Shown in pieces: positions 14,276-28,467 of a stretch of 64,000 nucleotides of DNA. Position 1 is the stretch's first letter; each line of letters begins with the position of its first letter. A program made the position numbers and the translations under genes. Under the pieces are notes generated by a model that ran no database searches, had not been told where the DNA came from, and saw only the letters and a program-made list of their open reading frames with translations. This DNA comes from Sapria himalayana (Eukaryota > Streptophyta > Magnoliopsida > Malpighiales > Rafflesiaceae), in NCBI GenBank assembly GCA_029783825.1, contig JAREIK010002419.1, forward strand, positions 171,151 to 235,150, given 5' to 3'.

Positions 14276-14469
14276 CAAAACATAGTTTTATTTATTTATT
14301 TTGATTTGATTGAGTAGTTTATATTTCTTACATATATGGTACCGCATTGTTCTCCATACGAAGCTTGTATAAGTGAAGGGATTTTTCACTAGACATGAAG
14401 CATCGTTACTCGGACAACTTTTTCGCAGCATAAAGTTGGTGATCAGAGGTGTAGAGGGAGAGAAAACAA

Positions 14470-15252
14470 TGTTAATGCATTGATAGATTGTACTTTATGT
14501 ACTGTTGGTAGATACATTGATGAATAAGATATAATAAAATTTTGTTATTTTTTTGTTTTAATTATGTAAAATATTGTATTAGAATAAGCTATTAAATAAT
14601 TTTTTTAATTATAAATTATCATTTATTGTTTCTGTTTTTATTGAATTTAATATAAAAATATTAAATTATTTAATTAAACATTGTTTAAAAAAATTAAATT
14701 CTAAATATAGTTATGAAATTAAAATAGCTATGGAAACATCCCTAGCTAATTTAGCAAAATTTCCCTAGCTAATTTTGCTAGTGAAAATTCTCTTACAAAA
14801 TTAGCTAGGGGAAATTTTCTTGCTTAAATTGCAAGGGAAAAATCCTTTGCTAAATTAGATAGGGAATTTTTTCTAGCTAATTTAGCTAGGGATATCTTTA
14901 TTTTAGCAAATGATTTTTTTAGTCGATAAATTTATTTTGCTAGAGACTATTTTCATAGCTAATATTTAGTGACGAGCACTTTAGTTAGGGAAAGCTCCGT
15001 CATTATATCCATTTAGTGACAAAAACTCTCATTTAGCTTGCAAATTTAGTTAGGGAAATTATTATTTTTAGCTATGGATTTTTCCATTGCTAAATTATTT
15101 GCTAGGGACACTCTCCCTAGCTAAATTTTAGCGATGAGTACTTTAGATTGGGAATGCTTCCATCATTAATCCAGCGCTATATACTATTTGCGATGGAAAA
15201 TGCCCATTTAGCTAGGCAATTGTCCCTAGCTATATGAGATTTTTCTTGCAGT
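14470..15252 (+). mobile_element. First copy of a duplicated CACTA terminal region
   Basis: From a segment around TTGATAGATTGTACTTTATG to TTTTTCTTGCAGT at 15240-15252, this region is matched in order by 15253-15815. Shared landmarks are AGACACATTGATGAA/AGATACATTGATGAA, ATATAAT(C/A)AAATTTTGTTAT, ATATTGTAT(C/T)AGAATAA, and the following AT-rich and CCCTAGCT words. The terminus here is decayed (CAGTA instead of TAGTG). Confidence 0.6.
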
Positions 15253-15815
15253 ATTCATGGAAAGATTATACATTATGCACTATTATTAGACACATTGATG
15301 AAGAAGTAGATATAATCAAATTTTGTTATGATTATATTTTAACACTAAAACATATTGTATCAGAATAATATATTAACTGATTTTATATTTTGTTAATTAT
15401 AAATAATGGTTTAAAGTTTATATTTTTATTAAATTTAATATAAACATTTAAAAATATGTAATTAATTTTTTGGTAAAAAAAATAAAATTGTAAACAGAAT
15501 TTGGAATGAAAATAGTTAGCCATTTTTTGCTCGTTAATTTAGCACGAGACATTTCACTCACTAATTTAGTTACGGAATATTGTGAAGCTCTACATTAGGA
15601 TCAAAATTAGCAATGGAAAAAATTAATTTAGCTAGAGAATTTTCTGTCACTAAAAATTTTAAGCTATGGAATTTTTTCGTCATTAATTTTTAGTGACGAA
15701 CACTTTAGCTTTAGAAAAGTTCCATCTATAATCCATCGTTATTCCATTTTAGTGATGGAAACTACCCATTTATCTAGGGATTTTTCCTTAGTTGCCTGGG
15801 ATTTTTCTTGTAGTG
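15253..15815 (+). mobile_element. Second copy of the CACTA terminal region, with intact TAGTG end
   Basis: This repeats the layout of the preceding 780 bases and ends in TTTTTCTTGTAGTG at the junction with the GATA array. Having two right ends in tandem would let a transposase choose either end. It can arise from one element inserting beside another, or from unequal exchange. Confidence 0.65.
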
Positions 15816-15955
15816 ACATACAAATTGATAGGTAGATAAAGAGATAGAGAGATATATATAGATAAATAGTTAGAGAGATAGACATATACATAGGCAAATA
15901 GATAGATAAATAGATAGATAGATATATAGATAAAGAGACATATAGACAAGCAATT

Positions 15956-15957
<2 letters not shown>

Positions 15958-16028
<71 letters not shown>
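15958..16028. repeat. (TA)n tract, about 35 units
   Basis: An uninterrupted TA run about 140 bases inside the array from the CACTA terminus. It is one of the two longest in the window; the other is at 51715. Confidence 0.9.
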
Positions 16029-16031
<3 letters not shown>

Positions 16032-17015
16032 ATAATAGATAAATAAATAGATAAAAGATAGATATACACAGAAAAATAGTTAAACAAATAGAGAGATAAA
16101 CAGATAGATAGATAGATAAATAGATAAACATATAGATAGATAAACAAATAGATAAAGAGATAGATTGAGAGATAGACACACAGAAAGACAAACAAATAAA
16201 TAGACATATATACTGATAGAGAGACAAATATATAAATAGATAGAAAGTTAGACAGATAAACAAACATATAGATAAACATATAGATAGATAAATATGTATA
16301 TAAATAGATAAATAAATAGACAAATAGATAGATAGATAGACAAAAAGATAAATAGCTAGATAGATATATAGATAGACAGATAGAGATATAAATAGACAAA
16401 TAAATAGTCATATAGTTAGATAAATAGATAGATAGATTGACAGATAGACAAACTGATAGATAGACAGATAGATAAACATTTAGATAGACATAGATATAGA
16501 TAGATAGATAGACATATAGATAGATAGATAGATATATAGAAAAACATGTAGACACATAGACATATAAATAGACAGATGGATAGATAAATCTATAGACATA
16601 TAGATAGACAAATAGATAGAAAGATAAATAGTTTGATAGACTGACAGACAAGTAGTCATAGAGATAGTTAGATAGATAAATAGATAAATAGATATAAAGA
16701 TAAATAAAATGAAAGAGATATTGATAGATTGATTGATAGACAAATTCATAGACAGATTGATAGATAGAATGTTAGATAGGTTGATAGACAAATTTATAAA
16801 CATGTTTATAGATAGATTGATACACTGATTCAAAGATATATTGATAGATAGAATGATAGACAGATTAATAGATAGATAGATAAGCAAATTACTAAACAGA
16901 TTGATAGATTGATTGAGAGATAGATATAAAGATAGATAGATAAATAGACAGATTCATAGACCGGTAGATAGACATATAGATAGATATATGTAAATAGATA
17001 GATTTATAGATAGAC

Positions 17016-17046
<31 letters not shown>

Positions 17047-17214
17047 CTGATTACTAGATAGATAGATAGATAGATAGATATATAGATAGATTGATAGACA
17101 GACAAATAAATAGATAGACATATTGATAGAGAGACAGACATATAGATAGATACACAGATAGATAGATAAATAGATAGATAGATAGATTATTAGACATATA
17201 GATAGATAGATAGA

Positions 17215-17307
17215 CAGATAGATAAAGTGATTGATTGATAGATAGAAAATTAGATAGGCAGATAGATAAAGTGATTGATTGATAGATAGAAAATTAGATA
17301 GGCAGAT
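17215..17307. repeat. Exact tandem duplication, 44-bp unit
   Basis: Two adjacent identical 44-bp units begin with GATAAAGTGATTGATTGATAG at 17221 and 17265. Identity amid otherwise degenerate repeats marks a recent local duplication. Confidence 0.85.
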
Positions 17308-20300
17308 AGATAAACATATAAATACAAAGATAGGTAGATAGATAGATAGATATATAGATACACAAATAGATAGATAGTATTGCAGACAGACAGATAGATA
17401 GATAGACAAAGAAAAAGACATATAGATAGATAGATAAATAGAAAGATATATATATGGATACATAGATATATAGATAAACATGCAAATATATAGAAAAATA
17501 TATAAGCAGATAGATACAAATATAGATAGATATATAGATAGATAGATAGATAAACAAATAGATAGATATACAAATAGACATATTGAAAGAAAGAAAGAAA
17601 GATTGTTAGATAGATAGATATACAGATAGATATGATATTAGATAAATAGATAAACAGATAGATAGATAGACAGATAGATAAAAAGAAAGAAAGACAGACA
17701 TATATATAGATAGATAGAAAGATGGTTAGAAAGACAGGTAGTTAGACAGATAGAAATACAAATAGACATACATATAGACAAATTGATAAAAAGATAGATA
17801 TATAGATAGATAGATAGATAGATAGACACATACTTAGAAAGAAAGAATGAATGAATGATTGATTAATAGATAGATATATAGATAGATAGATATATAGACA
17901 AATCACATAGATAAAAAGATATATAGATATATAGTAAGAAAAATAATAAGACAGATAGAGAGGCATGTAGATAGACAGATAGATATACATATATATTGAG
18001 AGATAGATTGACAGATAGATAGACAAATAGATCGATAGATAGATATATAAATAGATAGATAGATACATAGATATATAGATTGAAAGATAGACATATAAAT
18101 AGACATAGATATACATATAGAAAGATAGATAAATAGATGGATAGATTAAAGAAATATAGATGGAAAGATAGACATAAAAATAGACATATAAATATACATA
18201 TAGATAGATAGATAGATAGATGCTTAGATGGATTGATATATAGATAGATAGATAAATAGATAGATACCTAGAGAAATAGATACACAAATAAAAAGATAGA
18301 TAGATAGATCGGAATATAAATAGAATGATTGATAGACAGACAAACAGATAAATAGATAGAAAGATAGATAGACAAATATATAGTCAAATTGATAGAAATA
18401 TAAATACACAAGTCGACAAATAGATAGATAGAAATATAGACAAATAGACAAATTAAGAGATTAATTATTATACAGACAGATTGATAAAAAGATAGATAAG
18501 TAGATAAATAGTTAATAGATAGAAAGATTTTTATATAGATAGATAGACAACAAATAGAGACCAATTTATAGATTGATTATATAGTTTGATAGATTGATAA
18601 ATATATCAATATATAGATAGATTTATAGATAGATATACATATTGATAGAAAAAGACATAGACAGATAAATAGACAAATAGTTATACATACAGATAGATAA
18701 ATTGATAGATAGATAGATTACATGATAGATATATAGATAGATAGTTAGATAGATAGTAAGACACATAGATAGACAAATTGATAGACAGATAGATAGACAG
18801 ATAAATAGATAGATAAATAGATAGAAATATAGATATACATAGAGTAAGATGGATAAATAGTTGCATAGATAGATAGATAAATAGAAATATAGATAGATAT
18901 ATAAACATATAAAAAGATAATCAGATAGACAGATATATAGGCAAATATGTAGACATATAGATAGACAGATATATATTTAGATTGATAGATCGATTGATAG
19001 TTAGATTGATAGATAGATTAATAGACAGATTGATAAACAATTACATAGATATATAAATAGACAGACAGGTAGAATAATATATAGATAAATAGATTGTTAG
19101 ACACAAAAACACAAAAATAAATAGACATATTATAGACATTTTGATATATAGTTAGTTAGAAAGATAGATTAACTGATAGATAGATAAATATATAGATAGA
19201 TAAATAAATAGATTGATTGATTGATTAACAGATAGATATATAGATAAATAAATATTTAGACATATATATAGACACAAACATAGATAAATCGATAGACACA
19301 TAGATAGACAGATAGATAAAAAGATATTAGATAGACGGATATATAGATATATAGACGAACAAATAGATTGATAGAATGATAAATAGATAGATTAATAGAT
19401 ATGTAGATAAATAGACATATAAATAGACAAATAGACAGACAGTTAGTTAGACATATAGAAAATAGATTGAAAGACAACTTAATACATAATTTGATAGATA
19501 GATTAATAGACATATTGAAAGATAGATTGATGGATAGATAGATTGATATACATATTGAAAGATAGATAAACAAATAGATAGATAGACATAGTGATATAAA
19601 GATAGATAGATAGACATATAGATAGATAGATAGACATATAGATAGTTAGATATATAAATTGATAGACAAATAGATAAATATAAAGATATACAGATAGATA
19701 AATCAACTGATAGATTGACATATATATAGATGGATAGACATATAGATAGACAAATAGATAGACAAACATATTTAGATAGACAAATTTGATGATAGATATA
19801 CAGACATATTGATATGCATATATACATATAAATACACAAAGAGATAGATAATCATATAGATAGATAGAAAGATAGAAACATAGATAGAAAGACCGATAAA
19901 AAGATAGATAGGATGATCGATTGACTAATAGATTAATAGGTATATAGACAGATTACAATTAGATCGACATATAGATTAATAGATAGATACGATAATACAT
20001 AAAAGATAGCTAGACAGATAGATAGATAAACTTATAGATAGAGAGATAGATAAACAGATAGAGAGAGATAGACATACATATAGATAGATAGATAGAAATA
20101 TAGATAGTTGGATGGATAGATAGATAGATATATACACAGACAACAGAAAAGATAGAGATATATACAGACAGATAGAAAGTCAAATATATAAATAGATACA
20201 TAGTTAGATACACATATAGATATACACATAGATAGTCATGTAGAGAGAGTAAATTATACAGACAGATTGACATATAGATTAGCAAATAGATAGATAAATA

Positions 20301-20341
20301 GATAGACATATATTCAAACATATAAATAGACATATAAATAG

Positions 20342-20361
20342 ATATATATATATATATATAT

Positions 20362-20408
<47 letters not shown>
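20342..20408. repeat. (TA)n tract, interrupted once
   Basis: Two TA runs, at 20342-20362 and about 20367-20408, separated by CAAA. Confidence 0.85.
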
Positions 20409-20410
<2 letters not shown>

Positions 20411-22309
20411 TTGAATAATAGATAGTCATATAGATAGATAGACATATATATAGATAGATATAGAAATAGATAGAGAGATAGATATACAGATAGATATACA
20501 TATAGATAGATAAATAGATAGATAGAAAGATAGATATAGACAAATAGAAAGACATATGTATAGACAAATAGATATTCATATCAATAGACCAATATATAAA
20601 CAGATAGACAGATAGATAGATAGATATACAAATAGATAAATAGATCGATAGACAAATAAATAGATTGATAGATAGTTAGTTAATAGATAAACATATATAT
20701 AGATCTATATAGTAAGATAGAAAGATAGATAGATTTATAGACAGACAGATAGATAGATAGACAGATAGATAGGTACATAGATAGATAGATAGATATATAG
20801 ATAGATAGATATTTAGATAGATAGATAGATAAATAAATAAAAAGTTAGGTGGATAGATAGGAAAATAGATAGATAGATATGCAAATAGATAGATAAAAAA
20901 TTAGATAGATAGACAAATAAATATATAGATAGATAGACAGATAGATAGAGAGATAGATATATAGATATACAAATAGATAGATAGATAGACAAATAGATAA
21001 AAACTTAGATTGATAGATGGATTGATAGACAGATACATAAACATATAGATTGCTAGATAGATAGATATAAAATCAGATAGATAGACAAATATATTTAGAT
21101 AGCTTGTAAGATAATTAGAAAAATAGATAAACAAATATAATCGATAGATAGACAAATAGATAGATATATAGATAGAAAAATAGATACACAAATAGATATA
21201 TAGATAAACAGTTAGATAGAAAGATATATAAATATATTTATAGATAGATTGATTGATAAATAAATAAATATATAGATAGATAGATAGACAGATAGATAGA
21301 TAGAGAGACAGATAGATAGATAGATTGTTATATAGATAGATAGATTGTTATATAGATAGATAGACACATAGATATACAAAATGATTGATAACTAGATAGA
21401 TAGATAGATAGCTAGATAGAAATATAGAAGGAAAGATAGATAGATAGATAGATAGATAGGCCATTAGATAGATAGATATATAGATAGATAGATAGACGGA
21501 TGGATTTATACATAGATATATAGATGAATAAATAGATAGTCAGATAGATAGAAAGATAAGCATATAGATAGAATAATAAATAGACAGATAGATTGATTTA
21601 TTGATAGAGAGTTTGATAGATAGCTTGATAATTAGATTGATAGATATATTGATAGATAAATTGATAGGTAGATTGATAGACAGATAAATAGATTGATAGA
21701 TAGATAGATATATATCAAATAGATAGGTTGGTAGGTAGATTGATATATAGTTAGATAGAAAGATAGAGAGTTAGATAGAAATATAGTTATCGAGATAGAT
21801 AGAGAAATAAATATGCATATTTAAAGAAAGAATAATAATTAGATAGTTAAAAAGATATATAATCAGATAGATCGATAGATAAAGAGATAGATAGATTAAT
21901 AGATAGATAGATCATTAGATAGATATACAAATAGTTATACAAATCAGATAAATAGAATCATAGATATATAGATAGATATATAGTTAAACAGATAAATAGA
22001 CAAATACATAGATAAATTGATAGACAGATAGGTAGAGATAGATAGATAGACATAAAGATATATAGATAGATAGACGTATAAAGAGATAGATATATAGGTA
22101 GATAGATAGATAGATAGACAGGAAGATAGTCAAATAGATAGATAGATTGAAAGATTGATTGATAATTAAATTGATATATAGATTTATAAACAAATCTATA
22201 GATATATTGATAGACAGATTGATAGACATATTTATAGAAAGATTGAAAGATAGATTGATAGATAGATTAATAGACATGTAGATAGATAAATTGATAGATA
22301 AATAGGCAG

Positions 22310-22340
<31 letters not shown>

Positions 22341-22680
22341 ATATATATAGTCATATTAATAGACAAATAGATAAATTGATAATTAAATAGATTGATTGAT
22401 TGATAATTAGATAGATAGATAAATTAAAAGATAAATATATAGTTAGATATATAGATAGATTTATAGACATATTTATAGACAGATTGATAGATTAATCGAC
22501 ATATATGTAGACCTATTGATATACATATAGATAGATTGATAGACATATAGAGATATAGATAGATAGATAGATATACAGATAGATAGATGGATAGGCTGAT
22601 AGATAGATCATTTAGATAAATATACAGATAGATAGATGGATAGGCTGATAGATAGATATATAGATATACATATTTTAGAT

Positions 22681-22682
<2 letters not shown>

Positions 22683-22723
<41 letters not shown>
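22683..22723. repeat. (TA)n tract
   Basis: About 20 TA units in the GATA array, about 350 bases after another TA-rich pair at 22313-22348. Confidence 0.85.
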
Positions 22724-22726
<3 letters not shown>

Positions 22727-22989
22727 AGATAGATAGACTGATATATAGATAGATAGATTCATTTATAGAAAGATAGACAAAACGTTTAATAGATAGAAAT
22801 ATAGACAGACAGATAGATATATAAATAGATATAAAGATAGATATATACATAGATAGTAAGTAAGATAGATAGAAAAAAAAATAGATAGATAGATAGATTG
22901 ATTGATAAATAAATAGATAAATACAGAGATAGATAGTCTAATATATTGATTAATAGACAAATATAATGATAGACATATAGATAGAAAAA

Positions 22990-23190
22990 TATGTTGATAG
23001 ATAGATAGATTAACAGATTGATAGAGAAACAAATAGTTGCCATACAAATATTTAATTAGTCAGTTAGTCAAGCAGGCAGACATTCAGAATGGTAGGTAGA
23101 CAGATAGACAAATTGACAAATAGATAGACAAATAAACAAATAGACAAATATACATACATACAAACAGATAGATTAATAATAGATTTGTAG
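22990..23190. repeat. Second copy of the non-GATA marker segment (see 4440-4640)
   Basis: It holds TTAGTCAGTTAGTCA, then AAGCAGGCAGACATTCA and GGTAGGTAG in the same order as at 4495-4545, with matching flanks. This shows that the two array blocks share a long-range duplication. Confidence 0.65.
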
Positions 23191-23399
23191 ATATATAGAC
23201 CATTTGATAAATAGATTTATAAACAAAAAGATAGACATATTGATAGATATAATAATTGATTGATATATAGATTGTTAGATATACTGATAGATAGACTAAT
23301 AGATAGATAGATATATAGACAGGTAAATAAATAGTAAAATATATAGATAGAAATATAGATTGATAGACATATAGATAGACAGATTGAGAGACAAATTTA

Positions 23400-23892
23400 T
23401 ATACAGATTATATATAGATTGATAGAAAGATTGATGGATAGATTAATAAAAAGATAGATAGATATATTGATAGAAAGATAGATAAACAAATAGTTAGATA
23501 GAATAATAAATAGAAAAAATATATATATTTATATATTTTTCTATCCATCAATCTATAGATATAAAGATATTCATATAGATAGACAGATTTATATACAGAT
23601 TATATATAGATTGATAAAAGGATTGATAGATAGATTGATGGATAGATTAATAAAAAGATAGATAGAGATATTGATAGAAAGATATATAGACAAATAGTTA
23701 GATAAAAAGATACATAAATAGAAACAAAAATATAAAGACCTGATAGAAAGAAAGATAGATAGATATAGAGACAAATAGATAGATAGATGGATAGATAGAT
23801 AGTTAGATCAAAAGATAGATAGATACAAAGATAAAGAGAGAGATAAATAGATAGATCAATAGAGAGATATACAAATAAATAGAAATATAGAA

Positions 23893-23931
<39 letters not shown>

Positions 23932-25330
23932 GATAAATAGATAGATAGATAAATAGACAAATAGAAATCAAATACAAAGATAGATAGATAGAAAAATTGG
24001 TAGACATATTAATAGATAGATAGATAGATTGATTGATTGATAAATAAATTGACAGATTAATAGATAGATAGATAGATAAAAGATTGATAGATTAGTTTGA
24101 TATATAGATAGATAGATATATTGTTAGATAGATTAATATTTAGACTAATAGATAGATAGATAGATAGATAGATAGACATATAGATATAGATAGATATATA
24201 GCTATAGATAGATATATATATATATATATATATATATAGTCAAACAAACTCATAAATAGCTAAATAGATAAATATATAGACATATAGATAGACAAATAGA
24301 GTCAGACAGATATACATATAAGAAATAGATAGACAGATAGATTGAAAGATGGATAGACTTATCGATAGGCAGATTGATAGACAGATTGATAGACAGATTA
24401 ATATATAGATTGATATACAGTTAGATAGAAAACTACAAAGATAGATAGTTACATATATAGATAGATAGATAGACAATTAGATAGACAAATAGATAGAAAG
24501 AAATATAAACATATATATCGACTAATAGATTGATCAAATAGATACACATATAGATAGACAGATAGATACATAGATAGATAAATAGATAGATAAATAGATT
24601 GATATACACTTAGATAGTTAGATAAATAGACAGATACATAGATTGACAAATATATAGAAAAAAAGATAGATAAATAGATAGATAGTTAGTTTGATTGAAA
24701 GATAAATAGACATAATGATTGATAGATAGATAGATAGTTAGATAGTTAGTTAGAAAGATAGATAGATAGATAGATAGGCAAACAGATACCTAGCCATATA
24801 GACAAATAGATAGATAGATAGATAGATAGACAGACAAATCGATAAATTGATAGAAAGAAAGATAGATAAATATATAATTAGATTGACAGATTAATAGAAA
24901 GATTAAAAGATATATTGATAGATAACTTGATAGATAGATATATAGATATAAAATATATAGTTATATAGATAGTCTAATAGATAGATAGATAGATAAATTT
25001 ATATATGGATTATAAATAGATTGATATAAATATTGATAGATAGATTGATGTATAAATTAATAAAAAGATAGATAGAGATATTGATAGAAAGATAGATAGA
25101 CAAATAGTTAGATAGAAAGATAAATAGACATACAGATAAATAGAAAGAAAAATATATAGACTAGATAGAAAGAATGATATATAGACATAAAGACAAGTAG
25201 ATAGATATATAGATAGATTTATAGTTAGATCAAGAGATAGATAGATATGTAGAAAGATAAATAGAGAGATAGATAGACAGATAGATAGAGAGATAGACAA
25301 ATAAATAGAAATATAGATAGATAGATAGAT
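23400..25330. repeat. Three related segments within the GATA array (about 23400, 23600 and 25010)
   Basis: Each has TTATATATAGATTGATA or a close variant, then GATTGATGGATAGATTAATA, then AAAAAGATAGATAGA and TTGATAGAAAGATA, followed by a CAAATAGTTAGATA word. The first two are about 200 bases apart and the third about 1.4 kb further on. Between the first two, at about 23538-23562, a short CTAT-strand patch reverses orientation. Confidence 0.65.
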
Positions 25331-25698
25331 AGATATATATATATATAAATATATATATACAGAAATATAGACAAATTGATAGATATATAAAGATTAGATT
25401 GATATATATATATAGAGATTTATTGATTGATATATATATAGATAGGTAGATATATTATTATATAGATAGATAGATAGACAAATATATGGTCATAAAGATA
25501 CACTGATAGATAGACAGACAGACATACGAATAGATAGATAGATAGATAGATAGATAAATAAATAGACATATAGACATATAGATATTTAGACAAATAGATA
25601 GAAATATATATAGACAAATAGATAGATAAATATATAAACAGATAAACAGATAGGTCGAAGGATAGATAGACATATATATACACAAATAGATAAATAGT

Positions 25699-25730
<32 letters not shown>

Positions 25731-27200
25731 TAGATAAAAATAAAGTTAGATACACAAAAATATAGATAGACATATAGACAGATAGATTATTAAATAAATA
25801 TACAGATATATAGATAGATAGATATATAGATAAATATATTTTTATACAGATAGATAGATAATTTGATAGAAAAAAAAACATAGAAAATTATATAAATAGA
25901 TAGGTAGCTAGTAAGATAGACATATAGATATACATATATATAGAGAATTAGATCGGCTAATAGAAAGACATAATGATAGATAAATAGATAGACAGATAGG
26001 TATAAAGATAGATAACCATATAGATAGAAAAATAGATACATAATTAGATAGACACACATATAGATAGCATATATATTGATATACATACTAATTGATTGAT
26101 TGATTAATTGATTGATACACAAATAGAAGAGATAGATAAATAGATAGTTAGTTAGTTAGAAAGATAGACATATAGATAGATATATAGATAGATAGATAGA
26201 AAGATAGAAAGACAGATAGATAGATAGATAGATAGATAAATAGACAAATAGATATCAACTACAAAGATTGATAGATAGACAAATTGATAGACATATTAAT
26301 TGATAGATATATAGATAGATTGATATATAAATAAATTTTCAGATAGATAGATAGACCGATATAAAGATAGATTGATATACAGATTTTTCCAAATTGATAG
26401 ACAGATTAATAAATAGATTGATTAATATATTGAAAGAAGTTTAAAATACAGATTGATAGATTAGTTTGATAGATAGATTGATAGATACATTATTAGATAA
26501 ATATATAGATAGACTAACAGATAGATAGATAGATAGACATATAGATAGATAGATAAACATATATAGATAGATAGGTAGATAGATAGTCATACATACTCAT
26601 AAATAGTTAAATAGATAAATAGATAGACATATAGATAGACAAACAGAGACAGACAGACATATAGATAAATTGATAGGCAGATAGATAGACAATTGTATAG
26701 ATAAATTGATAGACAGATTAATACATAGATTGCTATATAGATAGATGAAAATTAAAAATATAGATAGATACACATATAGATAGATAGATAGACAATTAGA
26801 TAGATAGATAGATATAAAGATAAACAATTAATTCAACAAATAGATTGATCAAATAGATACACATATAGATAGATAGATAGATAGATACACAGATAGATAA
26901 ATAGATAGATATACACTTAGATAGGTAAATAGATAGACATATACATAGATTGACAGATAGAAACAAGATAGACAAATAAATAGATAGTTAGTTAGATAGA
27001 AAGATAGACACACATAATGATAAATAGATATATAAATAGACAAATAGATACCCAGCCATATAGATAGATAGATAGATACACAAACAAATAGACAAATAGA
27101 TAGAAGATAGATAGATAGATAGATATATTATTAGATAGGCAAATTAATAGAAAGATTAAAAGATAGATTGATAGACAACTTGATAGATAGAGAGATAGAT
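24240..27200. repeat. Higher-order duplication with about 2.3 kb spacing
   Basis: Collinear landmarks repeat: ACTCATAAATAG near 24249 and 26598; TGATCAAATAGATACACATA at 24531 and 26846; AGCCATATAGA at 24792 and 27054; TTAATAGAAAGATTAAAAGA near 24893 and 27148. Spacing falls from about 2350 to about 2255 bases, so small indels accumulated after duplication. Confidence 0.75.
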
Positions 27201-28173
27201 TGATAGATAGACCAAAAGATTAGAGATAGATAGTTAGATAGATATATAGATACATAGATAGACAAATAGATAGACATATTGACAAATAGATAGATAGACT
27301 GATAGATCGATCGAAAGATAGACAAATAAAAAGATAGAGAGATAGTTACCTAGTTAGGTATGTAGGTAGGCAGGTAGGCTGGTAGTTTGATAGATAAAAA
27401 GATATAGAGATAGAGAGATAGAGAGATAGAAATAATTGAGATAGTTGAAAAGATAGATAGATAGATATATAGATTAATAGAAAGATAGACAAATAGTTAT
27501 ATAGATATAGTATTATATAGATAGATAAATAGATAGATAGATAGATTGATTGAATGACAGATAGATATATAGATAGTTCTATAGATAGATATATATAGAT
27601 ACATATATAGAGAGATAGACAGATAGACAGATAAATACACAAATAAATAAATAGAGAGATAGAAAATAGATAGGCTCATAAATATACAATTGATAAATAG
27701 ATAAATAGATAAATAGAAAGATATGTAGATAGATATACAGAAACACTTATTAATAGTAAGATAGATAGATAACAGATAAAAATACTGATAGATTGATAGA
27801 TAGATAGACAAACAAACAAATAGATAAATAAATTGACATATAAAAAGACATAAATATAGATATATGGATAGACAGATAGATAGATAGACACATCAATAGA
27901 CAAATAGATAGATAGATAGATTGATTGATAGAATGATAAACAGATTCATAAAAAGATTGATAGATATAATAAAAGATAGAATGATAGATAGTTTGATTGA
28001 TTGATTGAAAAATATATAGAAAGATAGATAGATAGCTAGATAGATAGATACATAGATAGATAGATAGATAGATAGGTAGATAGATAGGTAAGAATATTGA
28101 CACATAGATAGATAGATATATAGATATATAGTTATATAGATATTTAGACAAATTGATATACATATCGATAGGG

Positions 28174-28190
28174 AGGTAGATAGACAGATA
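28174..28190. repeat. Left target site duplication of LINE copy 1
   Basis: AGGTAGATAGACAGATA is repeated exactly at 34743-34759, directly after the 3' A-run. It contains GG and ACAG variants that make a chance match in the array less likely. Confidence 0.75.
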
Positions 28191-28467
28191 ATATTTGCAT
28201 AGTTTTATTATGTGTAACTGCTAGTTTGTGCGAATTGCTGTGCGAAACTGCCATTGTTGAAGGTCGAAGGTTGAAGGTTGAAGGTTGACATTGTTATGCG
28301 ATTGGAAACTGCCATTTTGTGCGAATTTGTTGTGTGTCACTGCCATTGTTGTGGAGGTGGATTACTTCTCTACTTCAAGCTCTCAAGCTCGTAGAGAGAG
28401 AAAATCCCAATTCCTAGAGAGAGAATCTCAGCATTGCTGCCTGAATCTTGCTCCTCTCAAGCTAAAT
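28191..28467 (+). promoter_or_regulatory. 5' leader / presumed internal promoter of LINE copy 1
   Basis: It matches the copy 2 leader from TTATGTGTAACTGCTAGTTTGTGCGA onward, then gains an insertion holding four GAAGGT(T/C) heptamers at about 28259-28285 and a partial repeat of the GAAACTGCCATT module, followed by CT-rich and AGAGAGAGAA sequence before the ORF1 ATG. Plant L1 leaders carry the internal promoter; that role is inferred from position. Confidence 0.5.

Larger units (their letters stand above)
11798..15815 (+). mobile_element. Truncated CACTA (En/Spm-like) element interrupting the GATA array
   Basis: The right end is TAGTG at 15811-15815, preceded by TTTTTCTTG, the reverse complement of the plant CACTA start CACTACAAGAAAAA. 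The kilobase before it holds many CCCTAGCTAATTT-type subterminal words in both orientations. A broken transposase-like frame sits at the left edge. No CACTA start is present near 11798; the sequence passes directly from GATA repeats into coding-like sequence, so the left half is missing. The base after the right end begins the next GATA block (ACA is the possible target duplication). The interior has two palindromic minisatellites and no other recognisable gene. Confidence 0.65.
15816..28173. repeat. Degenerate (GATA)n array, second block
   Basis: About 12.4 kb of GATA-type repeats on the plus strand with the same variant units as the first block. It starts directly after a CACTA terminus and ends at the first LINE. 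It contains four long TA runs, an exact 44-bp duplication and segmental duplications with spacings near 0.2, 1.4 and 2.3 kb. The Tyr-Leu-Ser-Ile reading frames on its minus strand, up to 287 codons near 15788-16651, are repeat artefacts. Confidence 0.95.

Noticed and set aside
1169..28163. Dozens of minus-strand open frames of 60-290 codons rich in Tyr, Leu, Ser and Ile
   Set aside because: They are the translation of (CTAT)n, which has no stop codon in any frame. They overlap each other in all frames, have no start context and no domain. They are repeat artefacts, not membrane proteins.
1205..28173. Possible CRISPR array, because of many short near-regular repeats
   Set aside because: There are no unique spacers of constant length and no cas genes, and the unit is a 4-base microsatellite in plant-type DNA.
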